Assembly (NCBI GenBank): GCA_964606505.1
Contig: CAZSGM010000001.1
Span: 62,001 to 126,000, forward strand
Reading direction: 5' to 3'
Source of the DNA: CAKVOD01 sp964606505
GTDB lineage: Bacteria; Bacillota; Clostridia; Christensenellales; UBA1242
Length of the DNA: 64,000 nucleotides
Made by a program: the position numbers and the translations under genes
Shown here: positions 1 through 8,972 of the stretch, piece after piece
How the letters are laid out: the number at the start of each line of letters is the position of its first letter
Position numbering within the stretch: position 1 is the first letter of the stretch
The notes under the pieces: model-generated
Database searches by the model: none
What the model was told of the DNA's origin: nothing
What the model saw: the letters and a program-made list of their open reading frames with translations, nothing else

Positions 1-432
1 AAAAATACGATAAAACCCGATAAAATTATTAATGATTACTTAACGTCGGTTGGCGAACCAGTCATTCAAACAGGAACAACAATTGAAAGTTTGTTGAAGC
101 GAGCGCGCGTTGATATTTACTCGTTGAATGAATGCCTGCACGTGTTTGACGAGTTTGACAAATCGGTTTTAGATGAAATCAATATTGAGATTAAATATGA
201 GGGGTATTTAAAACGTCAATTGCAGCAAATTGAACAGCAAACGAAATCGGAAAATTATAAACTTGACCCCAATTTGGATTATATGAACATTGAGGGGTTG
301 AGAATTGAGGCAAGGCAAAAACTTGATAAAATTAAACCGCTCACATTGGGACAGGCGAGCAGAATTTCAGGAGTTAATCCTGCAGATATTTCGGTTTTAC
401 TGATTTATTTAAAGAAAAACGCAAAAAATTAG
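1..432 (+). CDS. mnmG: MnmG (GidA) C-terminal part, cut by the window edge
   Basis: The reading frame is open from the first base and ends at TAG, so this is the last 143 residues of a longer gene. The C-terminal helical domain of the tRNA wobble-uridine modifying enzyme MnmG is recognisable: an EIKYEGYLKRQ segment, a NIEGLRIEARQKL segment and the closing LGQASRISGVNPADISVLLIYL signature. MnmG works with MnmE to install the carboxymethylaminomethyl group on U34 of certain tRNAs in the cytoplasm, with FAD and NADH; the FAD-binding part lies outside the window. In many Bacillota mnmG is followed by rsmG, noc, parA and parB; here parA and parB are the next genes. The internal start usually called at position 91 is not the true start. 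Confidence 0.95.
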   Translation, partial: KNTIKPDKIINDYLTSVGEPVIQTGTTIESLLKRARVDIYSLNECLHVFDEFDKSVLDEINIEIKYEGYLKRQLQQIEQQTKSENYKLDPNLDYMNIEGLRIEARQKLDKIKPLTLGQASRISGVNPADISVLLIYLKKNAKN

Positions 433-450
433 CAATTTTTGCGTTTTTTT
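420..450 (+). terminator. Rho-independent terminator of mnmG
   Basis: An 8-bp stem CGCAAAAA/TTTTTGCG followed by seven T. The 5' arm and loop overlap the mnmG stop codon. Confidence 0.8.
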
Positions 451-1482
451 TATTAAATTTACTCATTTTTTAATAAAAAACGGCGTTGAATCCTAGTTTT
501 TTGTGTTTTATAGTTTATTTTTTTTGTTGTAATAAGGATTATATTGTTAGTATTTTATGTCGGTTTTTAAGTATATAATGAGGATAGTAGGGTTGTGACA
601 GAATGTTTTTTTGTGAAAAGTTTAATTTGTGGAAGTTTAAAAAATATAAGTGCATTGTAAAGTAAACCCCAAAGGGGGCACTTCAATTGCTTGTTAGGCG
701 CTTTTTATTTTTTATGTGTGGATAATTCATGTTAGTGTATAAGTTGCAACTATAAGTTGTTTTTAAGTATATATTTCAGTTGGCAGGGAGTTCGAAGGCG
801 TCTTTATTTGTAGAAAGAATGGTTTTACGTAAATTGGTATAATTTTATATTTTTTGTATATTTTGTCGAAATTTCGCCGCAATTTGGGCGTTATAACCCG
901 TCAAAAGTAGGGGTAAGGTTGCATTTTTTAGGATAAAGTCAAGTATTTGTGTGTCCGAGGGGTGCTTTGTGAATTTACCCCCACTTTTGTGCATTTTTTA
1001 ACGCGATTTATCTTAATACACCTAAAATAGTTAAGTACTTAACCATATTTTTATAGGCGTTTCACGTTCTTGAGTTTATCGAACAAATGTTTTATAAAAT
1101 ATTTATATGAGTATGTGAATGAATAGGTGTGGTTTAGTTGGGGTAAAAGTAGTTTCTTAGTGTGAATTTTTTGTTGTTGTGGGTAAGTTATTTTGTGGTA
1201 ATATTTAAGTTGTGCACAGTTGCTTTATTTGCGTTGCAGGGATGTTTTGTTTTTAGACAAAATACAGGTTTAGAAAGTGTTGTGGGCTAGTGGGGAATGG
1301 GAACTTTGAAAAAGTTTTTGCGTGGGAGTTATTAGTGGATATATTAATATAGAATAAAAAAAAGTTAGGAAAATCATTTTTTTTTGAAAAAAATTTGCTC
1401 AATTTCATTTTTCTTGTGCAAATAAAGTGATTTTTTATTTAAAACGTGTTATAATATAAAAAATCAATATAAGGAGATGTGT
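433..1482. other. Gene-free AT-rich spacer between mnmG and parA
   Basis: No supported gene is seen. The place usually taken by rsmG and noc is empty. The spacer contains one perfect DnaA-box-like nonamer on the minus strand (TGTGGATAA, 717-725), a one-mismatch copy at 734-742, a short C4/G5 inverted repeat near 669-678, and one copy of a 16-bp palindrome listed separately. A TATAAT hexamer at 1450-1455 is a plausible -10 element for parA, without a clear -35. Confidence 0.6.
1029..1044. promoter_or_regulatory. Palindromic site, copy 1 (AGTTAAGTACTTAACC)
   Basis: Near-perfect 16-bp palindrome around the core TTAAGTACTTAA. The same core recurs at 6235, 6259 and 12208. Its placement near parA and in the parS region suggests a DNA-binding protein site, but the protein is unknown. 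Confidence 0.45.
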
Positions 1483-2256
1483 ATGGGAAAAATAATTTCG
1501 TTCGTAAATCAGAAAGGAGGAGTTGGGAAAACGACAACGTGCGTTAATTTGTCTGCATTTATTGCTGCGTCTGGTAAAAAAACGCTGCTCGTCGATATGG
1601 ACCCTCAAGGGAACGCGTCTAGCGGCTTGGGAGTTGAGAAGGGTGGAAACCTAAAGACGGTTTACAGCGTTTTGGATGGCGAGTGCCCAATTCAGGAAGC
1701 AATTTCGTCTACAATGATTAAAAACCTTTCAATTTTGCCTGCGACTGTTGATTTGGCAGGGGCTGAAATCGAGCTGGTTTCGGTTAATAATAGGGAAAAG
1801 GTGTTAAAGGAAAGCCTTTCAAATGTTAAAGATGAATATGATTACATTATGATTGACTGTCCGCCTTCGCTCGGATTGTTGACAATCAACGCACTGTCCG
1901 CCTCTGATACGGTTTTAATTCCTATTCAGTGTGAGTTTTATGCGCTCGAGGGATTAAGTCAGTTGATGAATACTATTAAACTTGTTAAAAAACACTTAAA
2001 TCCAGAACTTGAGATTGAGGGTGTTATTATGACAATGAAAGATAACCGTTCAAACCTCGTGCAGCAGGTTTCGGAGCAAATTAGACAATATTTTGGCAAA
2101 AAAGTGTTTGAAACCACAATTCCAAGAAATATTAGGCTTGCAGAAGCGCCAAGCCATGGCGTTCCGGTTTATTTGTACGATAGTAAATGCTCGGGTGCGC
2201 TTGCTTACCGTGCTATGGCAGAAGAATTTTTGAAGAAAAACAAAAGGAGAGCGTAA
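1483..2256 (+). CDS. parA: ParA/Soj chromosome-partitioning ATPase
   Basis: This 257-residue protein is a full-length ParA/Soj family P-loop ATPase. The deviant Walker A motif KGGVGKTT lies at residues 10-17, the DMDPQGN switch motif follows near residue 40, and a Walker B-like IMIDCPPS lies near residue 125. ParA binds DNA non-specifically when loaded with ATP, and its hydrolysis is stimulated by ParB-parS complexes; in Bacillus Soj also acts on DnaA. The ATG chosen here has AAGGAG (1471-1476) six bases upstream; the ATG two codons earlier abuts that sequence and is unlikely to be used. The stop codon overlaps the parB start (TAATG), so the two are translationally coupled. Three perfect parS sites downstream complete the system. 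Confidence 0.96.
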   Translation: MGKIISFVNQKGGVGKTTTCVNLSAFIAASGKKTLLVDMDPQGNASSGLGVEKGGNLKTVYSVLDGECPIQEAISSTMIKNLSILPATVDLAGAEIELVSVNNREKVLKESLSNVKDEYDYIMIDCPPSLGLLTINALSASDTVLIPIQCEFYALEGLSQLMNTIKLVKKHLNPELEIEGVIMTMKDNRSNLVQQVSEQIRQYFGKKVFETTIPRNIRLAEAPSHGVPVYLYDSKCSGALAYRAMAEEFLKKNKRRA

Positions 2257-3173
2257 TGATTAAAAAAGGATTAGGCAAAGGATTGGATGCGTTGTTTTCA
2301 GTTTACGACAACGACGACAGCAAACAAGATGAGCAAATTAAAAAATATGAAGCAAAAAACAACATAAAAACGGTTGAAAATGGGGTTTTAGAGGTCGAAT
2401 TAAGCAAAATTCAACCAAATCCTAATCAGCCAAGAAAGAATTTTGATAAAACGGCGCTTGAAGAGTTGCGCGATTCCATCAAAATCCATGGGGTTATTCA
2501 GCCAATTGTTTTGGCAAAACACATTGATGGTGGATACATAATTATTGCGGGCGAACGTCGTTTTAGGGCGAGCCAAATGGCGGGGCTTAAGTGCATTCCT
2601 GCAATAGTTAAAGACTACACAGAAAGGCAAATTAAAGAGATTGCGCTTATTGAAAACCTGCAAAGAGAGGATCTTAACCCGATTGAAACGGCAAGGGCGC
2701 TCAAAGAGGTTATGCTTGAGTACAATATGACGCAAGATGAACTTGCAGATAGAATAGGAAAGAGTCGCTCTGCAATTGCAAATACATTGAGATTGTTGTC
2801 TTTAAGTAGTGAAGTTCTCAAACTTGTCGAGATGGGCAAATTATCCGCTGGGCACGCGCGTACGTTGGTTGTTGTAACAGATAGTACAATGCAATATTCG
2901 CTTGCGCTTAAAGCTAGTGAGGACAAGATGTCTGTGCGCGACCTTGAAAAAGCCGTTAAAGATGCTTTAAATCCACCCGTAAAAAAGCGCAAACTTGAAC
3001 GCGTGCAATCGTTGGAACTTAAAGAACTTGTAAGCGATATGCAAAAAGTATTCTCTACAAAGGTTTCAGTGCTTGGAAGCGACAATAAAGGGCGCATTTA
3101 CATTGATTATTTCAATCGCGACGACTTAAATAGAATTTGCGACTTGATAGATTACCTTAAAAACAGGTTATAA
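2256..3173 (+). CDS. parB: ParB/Spo0J CTPase, parS-binding protein
   Basis: The protein has 305 residues, normal for ParB. It begins with the typical KKGLGKGLDALF ParA-interacting segment, then an N-terminal CTP-binding domain with GERRFRA and ENLQRxDLNPIE motifs, a helix-turn-helix parS-binding domain (TQDELADRIGKSRSAIANTLRLL), and a C-terminal dimerisation region. ParB loads at parS, hydrolyses CTP and slides as a clamp, building the partition complex and recruiting SMC. The true start is the ATG overlapping the parA stop; a longer frame beginning about 70 bases earlier inside parA has no ribosome binding site. AAAAGGAG lies just upstream within the 3' end of parA. Confidence 0.96.
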   Translation: MIKKGLGKGLDALFSVYDNDDSKQDEQIKKYEAKNNIKTVENGVLEVELSKIQPNPNQPRKNFDKTALEELRDSIKIHGVIQPIVLAKHIDGGYIIIAGERRFRASQMAGLKCIPAIVKDYTERQIKEIALIENLQREDLNPIETARALKEVMLEYNMTQDELADRIGKSRSAIANTLRLLSLSSEVLKLVEMGKLSAGHARTLVVVTDSTMQYSLALKASEDKMSVRDLEKAVKDALNPPVKKRKLERVQSLELKELVSDMQKVFSTKVSVLGSDNKGRIYIDYFNRDDLNRICDLIDYLKNRL

Positions 3174-3222
3174 TATGCTCAATACCATTAATATGTATTC
3201 AATGTGTACTTATTTAAAGTTT

Positions 3223-3250
3223 AAAGATTGACAAATGTCAATCTTTTTTA
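3223..3250 (+). terminator. Terminator of parAB
   Basis: Perfect 10-bp stem AAAGATTGAC/GTCAATCTTT with a 4-base loop, running into T-rich sequence. Confidence 0.85.
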
Positions 3251-3827
3251 TTTTCGCCCCGTATTTATCATATAATACGCCTATGTGGGCGCAAATATAT
3301 AAATACGGAAGCATTTAAAAAGCTTTTAAGTGAAATTATTTTAATAAGCAAAGAAATTTCAGTATGAGAACTAAATTCAATATAAATAAAACGCTGATTC
3401 TCATCAAAAAATAGCGTTTTATTTGTTGTTTTTTTTAAAAACTCACATTGTTATGCGATACACCGTCAATTTGATTAATATCCTAACTTAAATGTATTAT
3501 TGCTTAAATGGGACACCTAAGCAATAATAACCTATAAAAATAATAATTTAATTGATATTTAAGGCAATGTCTGCCGGATTTGGATTGAATTCTAGTAAAT
3601 ACAACAAGAATGGCAACCGTGTTTGTTGAGCTGTTGTTTTAATGGGGGTAAAGCTACATAGTGATAAACTTGTTAATATGTGTTGTGGACAACGACATTT
3701 CCTATAGTGCATTAACCACGTAGAGGCAAGATAATTAAATAAATAAAACATGTAGCAGTGGTGGCAATCAAGTAGATATTGCAGCAATTATGTGCTATAG
3801 TTAAGTAATTGCGCAGAGTTAATAGTT

Positions 3828-3843
3828 TGTTTCACGTGAAACA
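3828..3843. promoter_or_regulatory. parS site 1
   Basis: TGTTTCACGTGAAACA, a perfect 16-bp palindrome identical to the bacterial parS consensus, 0.65 kb downstream of parB. Confidence 0.95.
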
Positions 3844-4417
3844 ATGTTGATTGCGGTTGTAGGCGTTGGGTGTTTTCATATTAGAATAGGACAAACAGGT
3901 AGGGCTTGGCATTTTGTAAGGTGTTTTTATTGCGCAGTGTACACTGAGTGAAACATATGTTTAATTAGAATAAGTATGCTTAATAGGACAATTACGCTAT
4001 GTATACTATGAGTTCAAATAAAATAAATAGATTATACATAATAACATACACGTAGCATGCGGCATATAGTGTATAGCACGCAATATAATACATAATGAAT
4101 AATAGACAATACAAATAGAATATATAATATTTAATGTATAATATGTAATTTATAATACACATTATACAACATAGAGGATATAAAATGTAAAAATGCTACG
4201 CAGTAATGGCTGAATGCTATAACGTATATGGTATTGCTATGCTTACATTGTATTTTGCAAGTTATAAAACAATTGTTGTAATATGTAATATATAGCATAT
4301 AGAACACACTATATTAAATAATCCGCTTTATATTATTACTACTGTTGTGTTTAATGGGTGAACACTGCTGATAATTGATTTTGCAATTGACTACATATTG
4401 TGCAGTTTTCGTGAGGA

Positions 4418-4433
4418 TGTTTCACGTGAAACA
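4418..4433. promoter_or_regulatory. parS site 2
   Basis: Second identical copy of TGTTTCACGTGAAACA, 590 bp after the first. Confidence 0.95.
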
Positions 4434-4939
4434 AAAGAAATAAGAATGGATGTGTCTTTGGCAAAAAGTGTGCATTTATGCAGGTTTTATAGGTGTTTAT
4501 GCTGCACTTATTCTGCATTTAAGATAAATACAATTGAAGTTTTGTAAAATAAACGCATAGGCTAAGATAGTTTATATTAAAACAAATATATAAAATAAAT
4601 AATGAAGCATTAATCATAAAAAATGTTTAATGTTAGTATCTAAACAGTTTGTCTTGCTGCGAGGTTTAAGTATTATATATTCTTTTATTGTTTGCGTGCT
4701 TTAATTGAATGCGTGCTCAACATAAATGATTAACCCGAGCATAAAAATGAATGCAATTTCAGTGGTATGTAAGTATATAAAGCGTTCGAGTGTTTAAGTA
4801 AAGAAAAAAGACGTTGCAAAATAGTCGCATAATGAGGTTTAAATGTGTTCCGCGATTAGTGTTTTTAATTACGAGTTGTATTACAGGTTGATTTGCCAAA
4901 ATCGCATAAAATCTACCTTTTTGCGTCTTTTTTTAACCT

Positions 4940-4955
4940 TGTTTCACGTGAAACA
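4940..4955. promoter_or_regulatory. parS site 3
   Basis: Third identical copy of TGTTTCACGTGAAACA, 522 bp after the second. Confidence 0.95.
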
Positions 4956-5807
4956 GTTGTTATTTGGGGTGTTATTTGAGAAAAAGTAGGACGATTTGAC
5001 GTATATTTTTTTACTGTGGCTGTGGGTTCACTGCCCTATTTATATTGCGTCAAAACTTACGTAAAAAATGTTGATAAGGTGTTCAAATTGTGCTTATCAA
5101 CGGCGAAATAATTAATAAGCAGTAAATCGAATAAAAAATGACCTTAACAGGCTTTAATACATCAAGTGATGTTTGATTTTGTTGAAAGTTGCCAATTTGC
5201 AAACTATTTTTCTTGAAATATAGAAGTAATTTGCGATATTATCCCCCGCTATTCTTCAAAATAACCCCTAAAGTGGCAAAAATCAAGTTTTTAACAATTT
5301 AATCTAATTATATGACATATTTTGTTTTATTTGGCGGTAAGTTAGTATTTATTTCTGCTTTATATGGGGAATTATTCGCGTTATTTATTCATAATGGTGT
5401 TAATTTTATCTTATTTTGGGCTAATTTGCTTATTTTGAGTTTATTTTTTAAAAAAAATAAACAATTACGCCATAATTTTATGCAAATAATCATATAAAAC
5501 GAAAATTTAATAATTATTATAATTTTTAAATATATTTTTTATTATTTTATTATTTTTTTTGCATTTTAGTTAAAAAAAATGACATTTTTGATGTGGATTT
5601 GTTTATATTAAGTCTCAAAAATCGCAAATTATGGTAAAATTGGATATAATTAGCATTATATTGCTTGAATAAACGGCTTTTGCATTTTTTATAATGCCCT
5701 TAGTCATGTGAATTGTGTTTCTATGCTTTATTGAGACGCATATTTTTGTGTTTTTGCACTGGAATTTTGGCAAATTGCGCCTTTTTATTGTTAAAAAATA
5801 ATAGTAG

Positions 5808-5895
5808 TTATCCACAATTATATGCACAATTTGGGTGGTTTCAGGATTATTAGTGGGCAAAGTTATCCACATTGAATTAATGAAAATGTGCATAA
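5808..5895. promoter_or_regulatory. Cluster of DnaA boxes
   Basis: Two perfect TTATCCACA boxes on the plus strand (5808-5816 and 5863-5871), a TGTGCATAA box on the minus strand (5887-5895, matching TTATNCACA), and a one-mismatch box (ATATGCACA, 5820-5828), all within 88 bp. A further one-mismatch box (TGTGGAAAA) lies at 6140-6148. AT-rich stretches on both sides could serve as an unwinding region. Confidence 0.6.
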
Positions 5896-6234
5896 GTTTG
5901 AAATATGTTAATTACTTTTTAATAAATTTAGGTTTATTAATATGCGGAAATGGGTACAAAAAGTGCAGTGAAATGCTGCAAATGCTAGAATTTAATGATT
6001 TTTGTCCTATTTCAATATACTTATTGTTAATATTTGAAATATTTAATAAAAATGGCGTATTTACTGACGTCTTTAATTGTTGAATTTTTCTATTTTTTAT
6101 TATTTTTGGCAAATTATTGTATTAATTTATCATTAGATATGTGGAAAAATGGCTTTGATTATGGCTTTTGTGTATGTATAAAGTTTTAGCTTTATTAATT
6201 TATCAACCATATGTTGACAAAATGGGCAAAAAAT

Positions 6235-6274
6235 AGTTAAGTACTTAACCAAAAAAATAGTTAAGTACTTAACT
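6235..6274. promoter_or_regulatory. Palindromic sites, copies 2 and 3
   Basis: AGTTAAGTACTTAACC (6235-6250) and the perfect palindrome AGTTAAGTACTTAACT (6259-6274), centre to centre 24 bp. The separation is a little over two helical turns, which would suit cooperative binding of two protein dimers. Confidence 0.5.
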
Positions 6275-6663
6275 AAAATTGAGCGTAAAAATTCGCTGAG
6301 GGATGAAAATGTTGTCAACATAAGTTTTGGATGTGTTGATGTATTTGTAGGTTTAACATTGTAACTGCGTTTTTGAGTACAATGTTGTAATTGCGTTAAT
6401 CCGTGTCTAGATTGAGGCGATTGTTACTTAGATTTCAACAATTTACTCGCGTATTGTTGCAGTTAGGTGGTAGTTTATTCGTGTATTTAGCTCGATTATT
6501 TTGGTTTGGGGTTGGGTTACTTTACTCTTTGGTTTGGGTACACATTTTTTGCTATATTATTACTGGACAGGATAATTTTGTTATAGTTTTAAACTAGATT
6601 GTGATGGTTTGGGGCTGCATAAGCGAGGCGCGGGCTCGATTGCGACAAGTAACATATAATTAC

Positions 6664-6692
6664 TTGACATTTTTCAGAAAAACGCGTATAAT
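6664..6692 (+). promoter_or_regulatory. Promoter of greA
   Basis: Perfect TTGACA (6664-6669) and TATAAT (6687-6692) with 17-bp spacing. Transcription should start near 6700, leaving a leader of about 225 nt before greA. Confidence 0.85.
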
Positions 6693-6880
6693 ATATACGC
6701 AAAATATGGGCAGAGTTGCTTTTTGTGAGCACTTTTAATGGTAGTTGGTCAGTAGCAAATCATTTTTTGTAATGAATGCGTATGTTTACGCGTTTCTTTG
6801 TAGCGGCGCAAATTTGAGGCGTTGGGTGGTTTGTGATTGAGTTTTGACTGGTGAGAGTTCCACAGCGGCGATGTTCGCGC

Positions 6881-6906
6881 AAGTGCCAGAACGGCACTTT
6901 TGTTTT
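6881..6906 (+). terminator. Terminator-like hairpin at the end of the greA leader
   Basis: Stem AAGTGCC/GGCACTT with a 5-base loop followed by TTGTTTT, ending less than 20 nt before the greA start codon. It lies downstream of the greA promoter, so it would act as an attenuator rather than as the end of another gene. E. coli greA also has a terminator in its leader. Confidence 0.6.
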
Positions 6907-6924
6907 ATTATGGAGGTTATTTAA

Positions 6925-7392
6925 ATGGAAAGTTATTTAACGAGAGAGGGATTTGAGGCGCTGCAAAGCAGGTTAAACTATCTCAAAACTGATAGACGTA
7001 ACGAGGTTGCTAAAAAATTGCAGGCAGCTAGAGAAATGGGCGACTTGAGCGAAAATGCTGAGTATGACTCGGCAAAAGATGAGCAAACTGTCATTGAAAC
7101 CGAGATTGCTGAAATTGAGCACAAATTGCGTACTTCTAAGATTATTGACGAAGAAGAAATTGATACATCTAAAGTTTCAATTGGCTGTACTGTTAAAATT
7201 TTGGATATGGAATTCAAGGAAGAATTGGAATACAAAATTGTTGGCTCGTCTGAAAGCGACCCTAAAAACAAGTTGATTAGCAACGAATCCCCAGTGGGTT
7301 CCTCGCTACTTGGGAAAAGTGAGGGCGACGTTGTAGAAGTTCGCGCACCGTCGGGTATGTTGAAATTTAAGATTATTTCAATCACAAGATAG
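6925..7392 (+). CDS. greA: Transcription elongation factor GreA
   Basis: The 155-residue protein is the normal length of GreA. The N-terminal coiled-coil carries the diagnostic EMGDLSENAEYDSAKDEQ tip, whose acidic Asp and Glu enter the RNA polymerase secondary channel and stimulate cleavage of backtracked RNA. The C-terminal FKBP-like domain ends with SPVGSSLLGKSEGDVVEVRAPSG, also typical. GGAGG (6912-6916) lies eight bases before ATG. The gene has its own promoter and a long leader ending in a hairpin. It stands alone between two gene-free stretches. Confidence 0.97.
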   Translation: MESYLTREGFEALQSRLNYLKTDRRNEVAKKLQAAREMGDLSENAEYDSAKDEQTVIETEIAEIEHKLRTSKIIDEEEIDTSKVSIGCTVKILDMEFKEELEYKIVGSSESDPKNKLISNESPVGSSLLGKSEGDVVEVRAPSGMLKFKIISITR

Positions 7393-8972
7393 GTTTGCTT
7401 GCAAACAACGTTTGTACGAGTTTTATAGTGTTAAATAGATAATAATGGTGGCGCATTTGCCGTGTTAGTATGTAGACAAATTCAAAAATGGATTTGTCTA
7501 TTTTTTTGAAATGGGCTTGTCAAACTTTCTATAATGGTGCAAAATGCAAATGTGGCTTTCGGTAAAAAACAATAATAAAACAAAATAGATTTTAAATAAC
7601 AATAATATATTTTAAGTAAAAATAAAATTTGATAGGCAGAGATTTTATGTCTAAAAAATGGCAGTATTAGTTTTTTATGTGCAAAATAATGGCGTGAAAA
7701 AATATATTTTTTAAGGGCGAAAATTTAGTTTGAAAAAATATATTTTAACTATAAATATTGTGCGACGAAAATATTTTTCAGTGTATAAATATCGTGCAAG
7801 GAAAATGTATTTTTATACAATAAAATTGTCAATGAAAATAGCGCAATAGGAATACAGAAATTGAGAAAAATAATAAGCAAAACGAGTAAAAAAAAGAGTA
7901 AAAAACATGCAAAAAATTTTAAGTGAAAAAATAGGTAAAATACAAGTAAAAAATTAAGTAAAATAATAAACGGAAAAAATGCAAAAAATATGTGTTTAAA
8001 TTTAATTTTTTGCGTAAAATTATGGCGTAACTATATATAAAAAATTGAGTGTTCAATAATTAAAAATGGCAAGAGAAAATACGGATAAATACAAATAAAA
8101 ATCTGGAATATTTTTAATAAATAAAATTGGGATGAAATTTATTTTTTTAGTCTGCGAAAAATAGTTTTACAGTGGTTTATGTTGTATATATTTTAGTATT
8201 TTATTGAATAAATAAAACTATTTTATAAATCCATAAAAATGCAGTATAGCTGCAAAATTATGCAGCTTACCTGTTAAAATTTGCGTGAAAGCTGTTAAAA
8301 ATTGCGGGTATGCTGCATTTTACGTGCAAATAATTGTGTAAAATATAAATTTGATATATATTTTAATTGTAAATTATATTTTTTTATAATATTTTTTAAT
8401 TAAATAATAAATATTTTCGTTATATTTTTTTGACGTTGTAAAATTATATTTTTTTGCAGGTAAATTTATTAATTAATTTGTGATTAAAATAAAATGAATT
8501 AATGCGCAATTTTATTTGATTTTATCGGTTTATATTTTAGTGTTATTTTAGGTGTAATTTTCAGTATTTTTTATTTTGCGGGGGGAATTGTGATTTTATT
8601 TATTTTTGACAGCGTTTATTCTTAATAAAAAGTGTTATTTCTTCGCCGCTTTAATTATTTTTTTAGCGATGATTTTTCGCGGAAATTTTAATAAAAAAAA
8701 TAAGGAATATTTTGTGTTAATAAAAAATAAAAAATCAATATTCATATGCATATTTATATTTTGTTTATTTTTCAAATTTAATTATTTAAGGACGCAGAAA
8801 TTTACTGCGTCCTTAAAAGTTGAAATGATAATTTTTTTTGCGAGTGCATTCAACTTGCGTGCACGGCAAACTAGCCCACTATTGTAAGTAGCGCACACAA
8901 CAGATTAGTGTACACAGCAAACTAGCGCGCCGTGTTAAATGACGACCGCGACAAACTAGCGCGCGTAACTAA
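7393..8972. other. Second AT-rich gene desert
   Basis: About 1.6 kb with no supported gene. The sequence is dominated by A/T runs with loose repeats (for example two similar stretches around 7750-7815). A 93-codon frame at 8606 lacks a ribosome binding site and contains a perfect inverted repeat, so it is not called. The last 150 bp turn abruptly GC-richer and contain the word CAAACTAGC followed by a GC-rich triplet or more at 8867, 8919 and 8952. Confidence 0.6.
8785..8817. terminator. Perfect 13-bp inverted repeat, possible terminator of the minus-strand gene
   Basis: Arms TTTAAGGACGCAG and CTGCGTCCTTAAA with a 7-base loop. It lies about 155 bp beyond the stop codon of the minus-strand gene that follows. 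No strong T tract follows on either strand, so its role as a terminator is uncertain. Confidence 0.45.

Larger units (their letters stand above)
3251..6663. other. Gene desert with parS cluster and DnaA boxes: candidate centromere/origin region
   Basis: About 3.4 kb, very AT-rich, with no convincing gene: the short open frames here are hydrophobic or low-complexity and lack ribosome binding sites. It holds three perfect parS sites (3.8-5.0 kb), three perfect DnaA-box nonamers plus near matches (5.8-6.15 kb), long A/T runs (5.5-5.6 kb) and two palindromic TTAAGTACTTAA sites (6.2 kb). In Bacillota parS sites cluster around oriC and the mnmG-parAB neighbourhood is usually close to the origin. 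The region is therefore a good candidate for the origin-proximal centromere. Whether replication starts here cannot be decided, because dnaA is not in the window. Confidence 0.55.

Noticed and set aside
5312..5497. Short hydrophobic open frame in the parS/DnaA desert
   Set aside because: No ribosome binding site, A/T-driven composition, no recognisable family.
6403..6597. 64-codon hydrophobic frame with GTG start upstream of the greA promoter
   Set aside because: No ribosome binding site and no neighbours or promoter that would support it; could be a small membrane peptide but cannot be defended.
6700..6924. greA leader as a T-box or other known riboswitch
   Set aside because: The T-box consensus is absent, and no other riboswitch core I know is visible; only the promoter and terminal hairpin are supported.
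8606..8887. 93-codon frame in the second desert
   Set aside because: No ribosome binding site, Lys/Phe/Ile-only composition, and a perfect 13-bp inverted repeat lies inside it.
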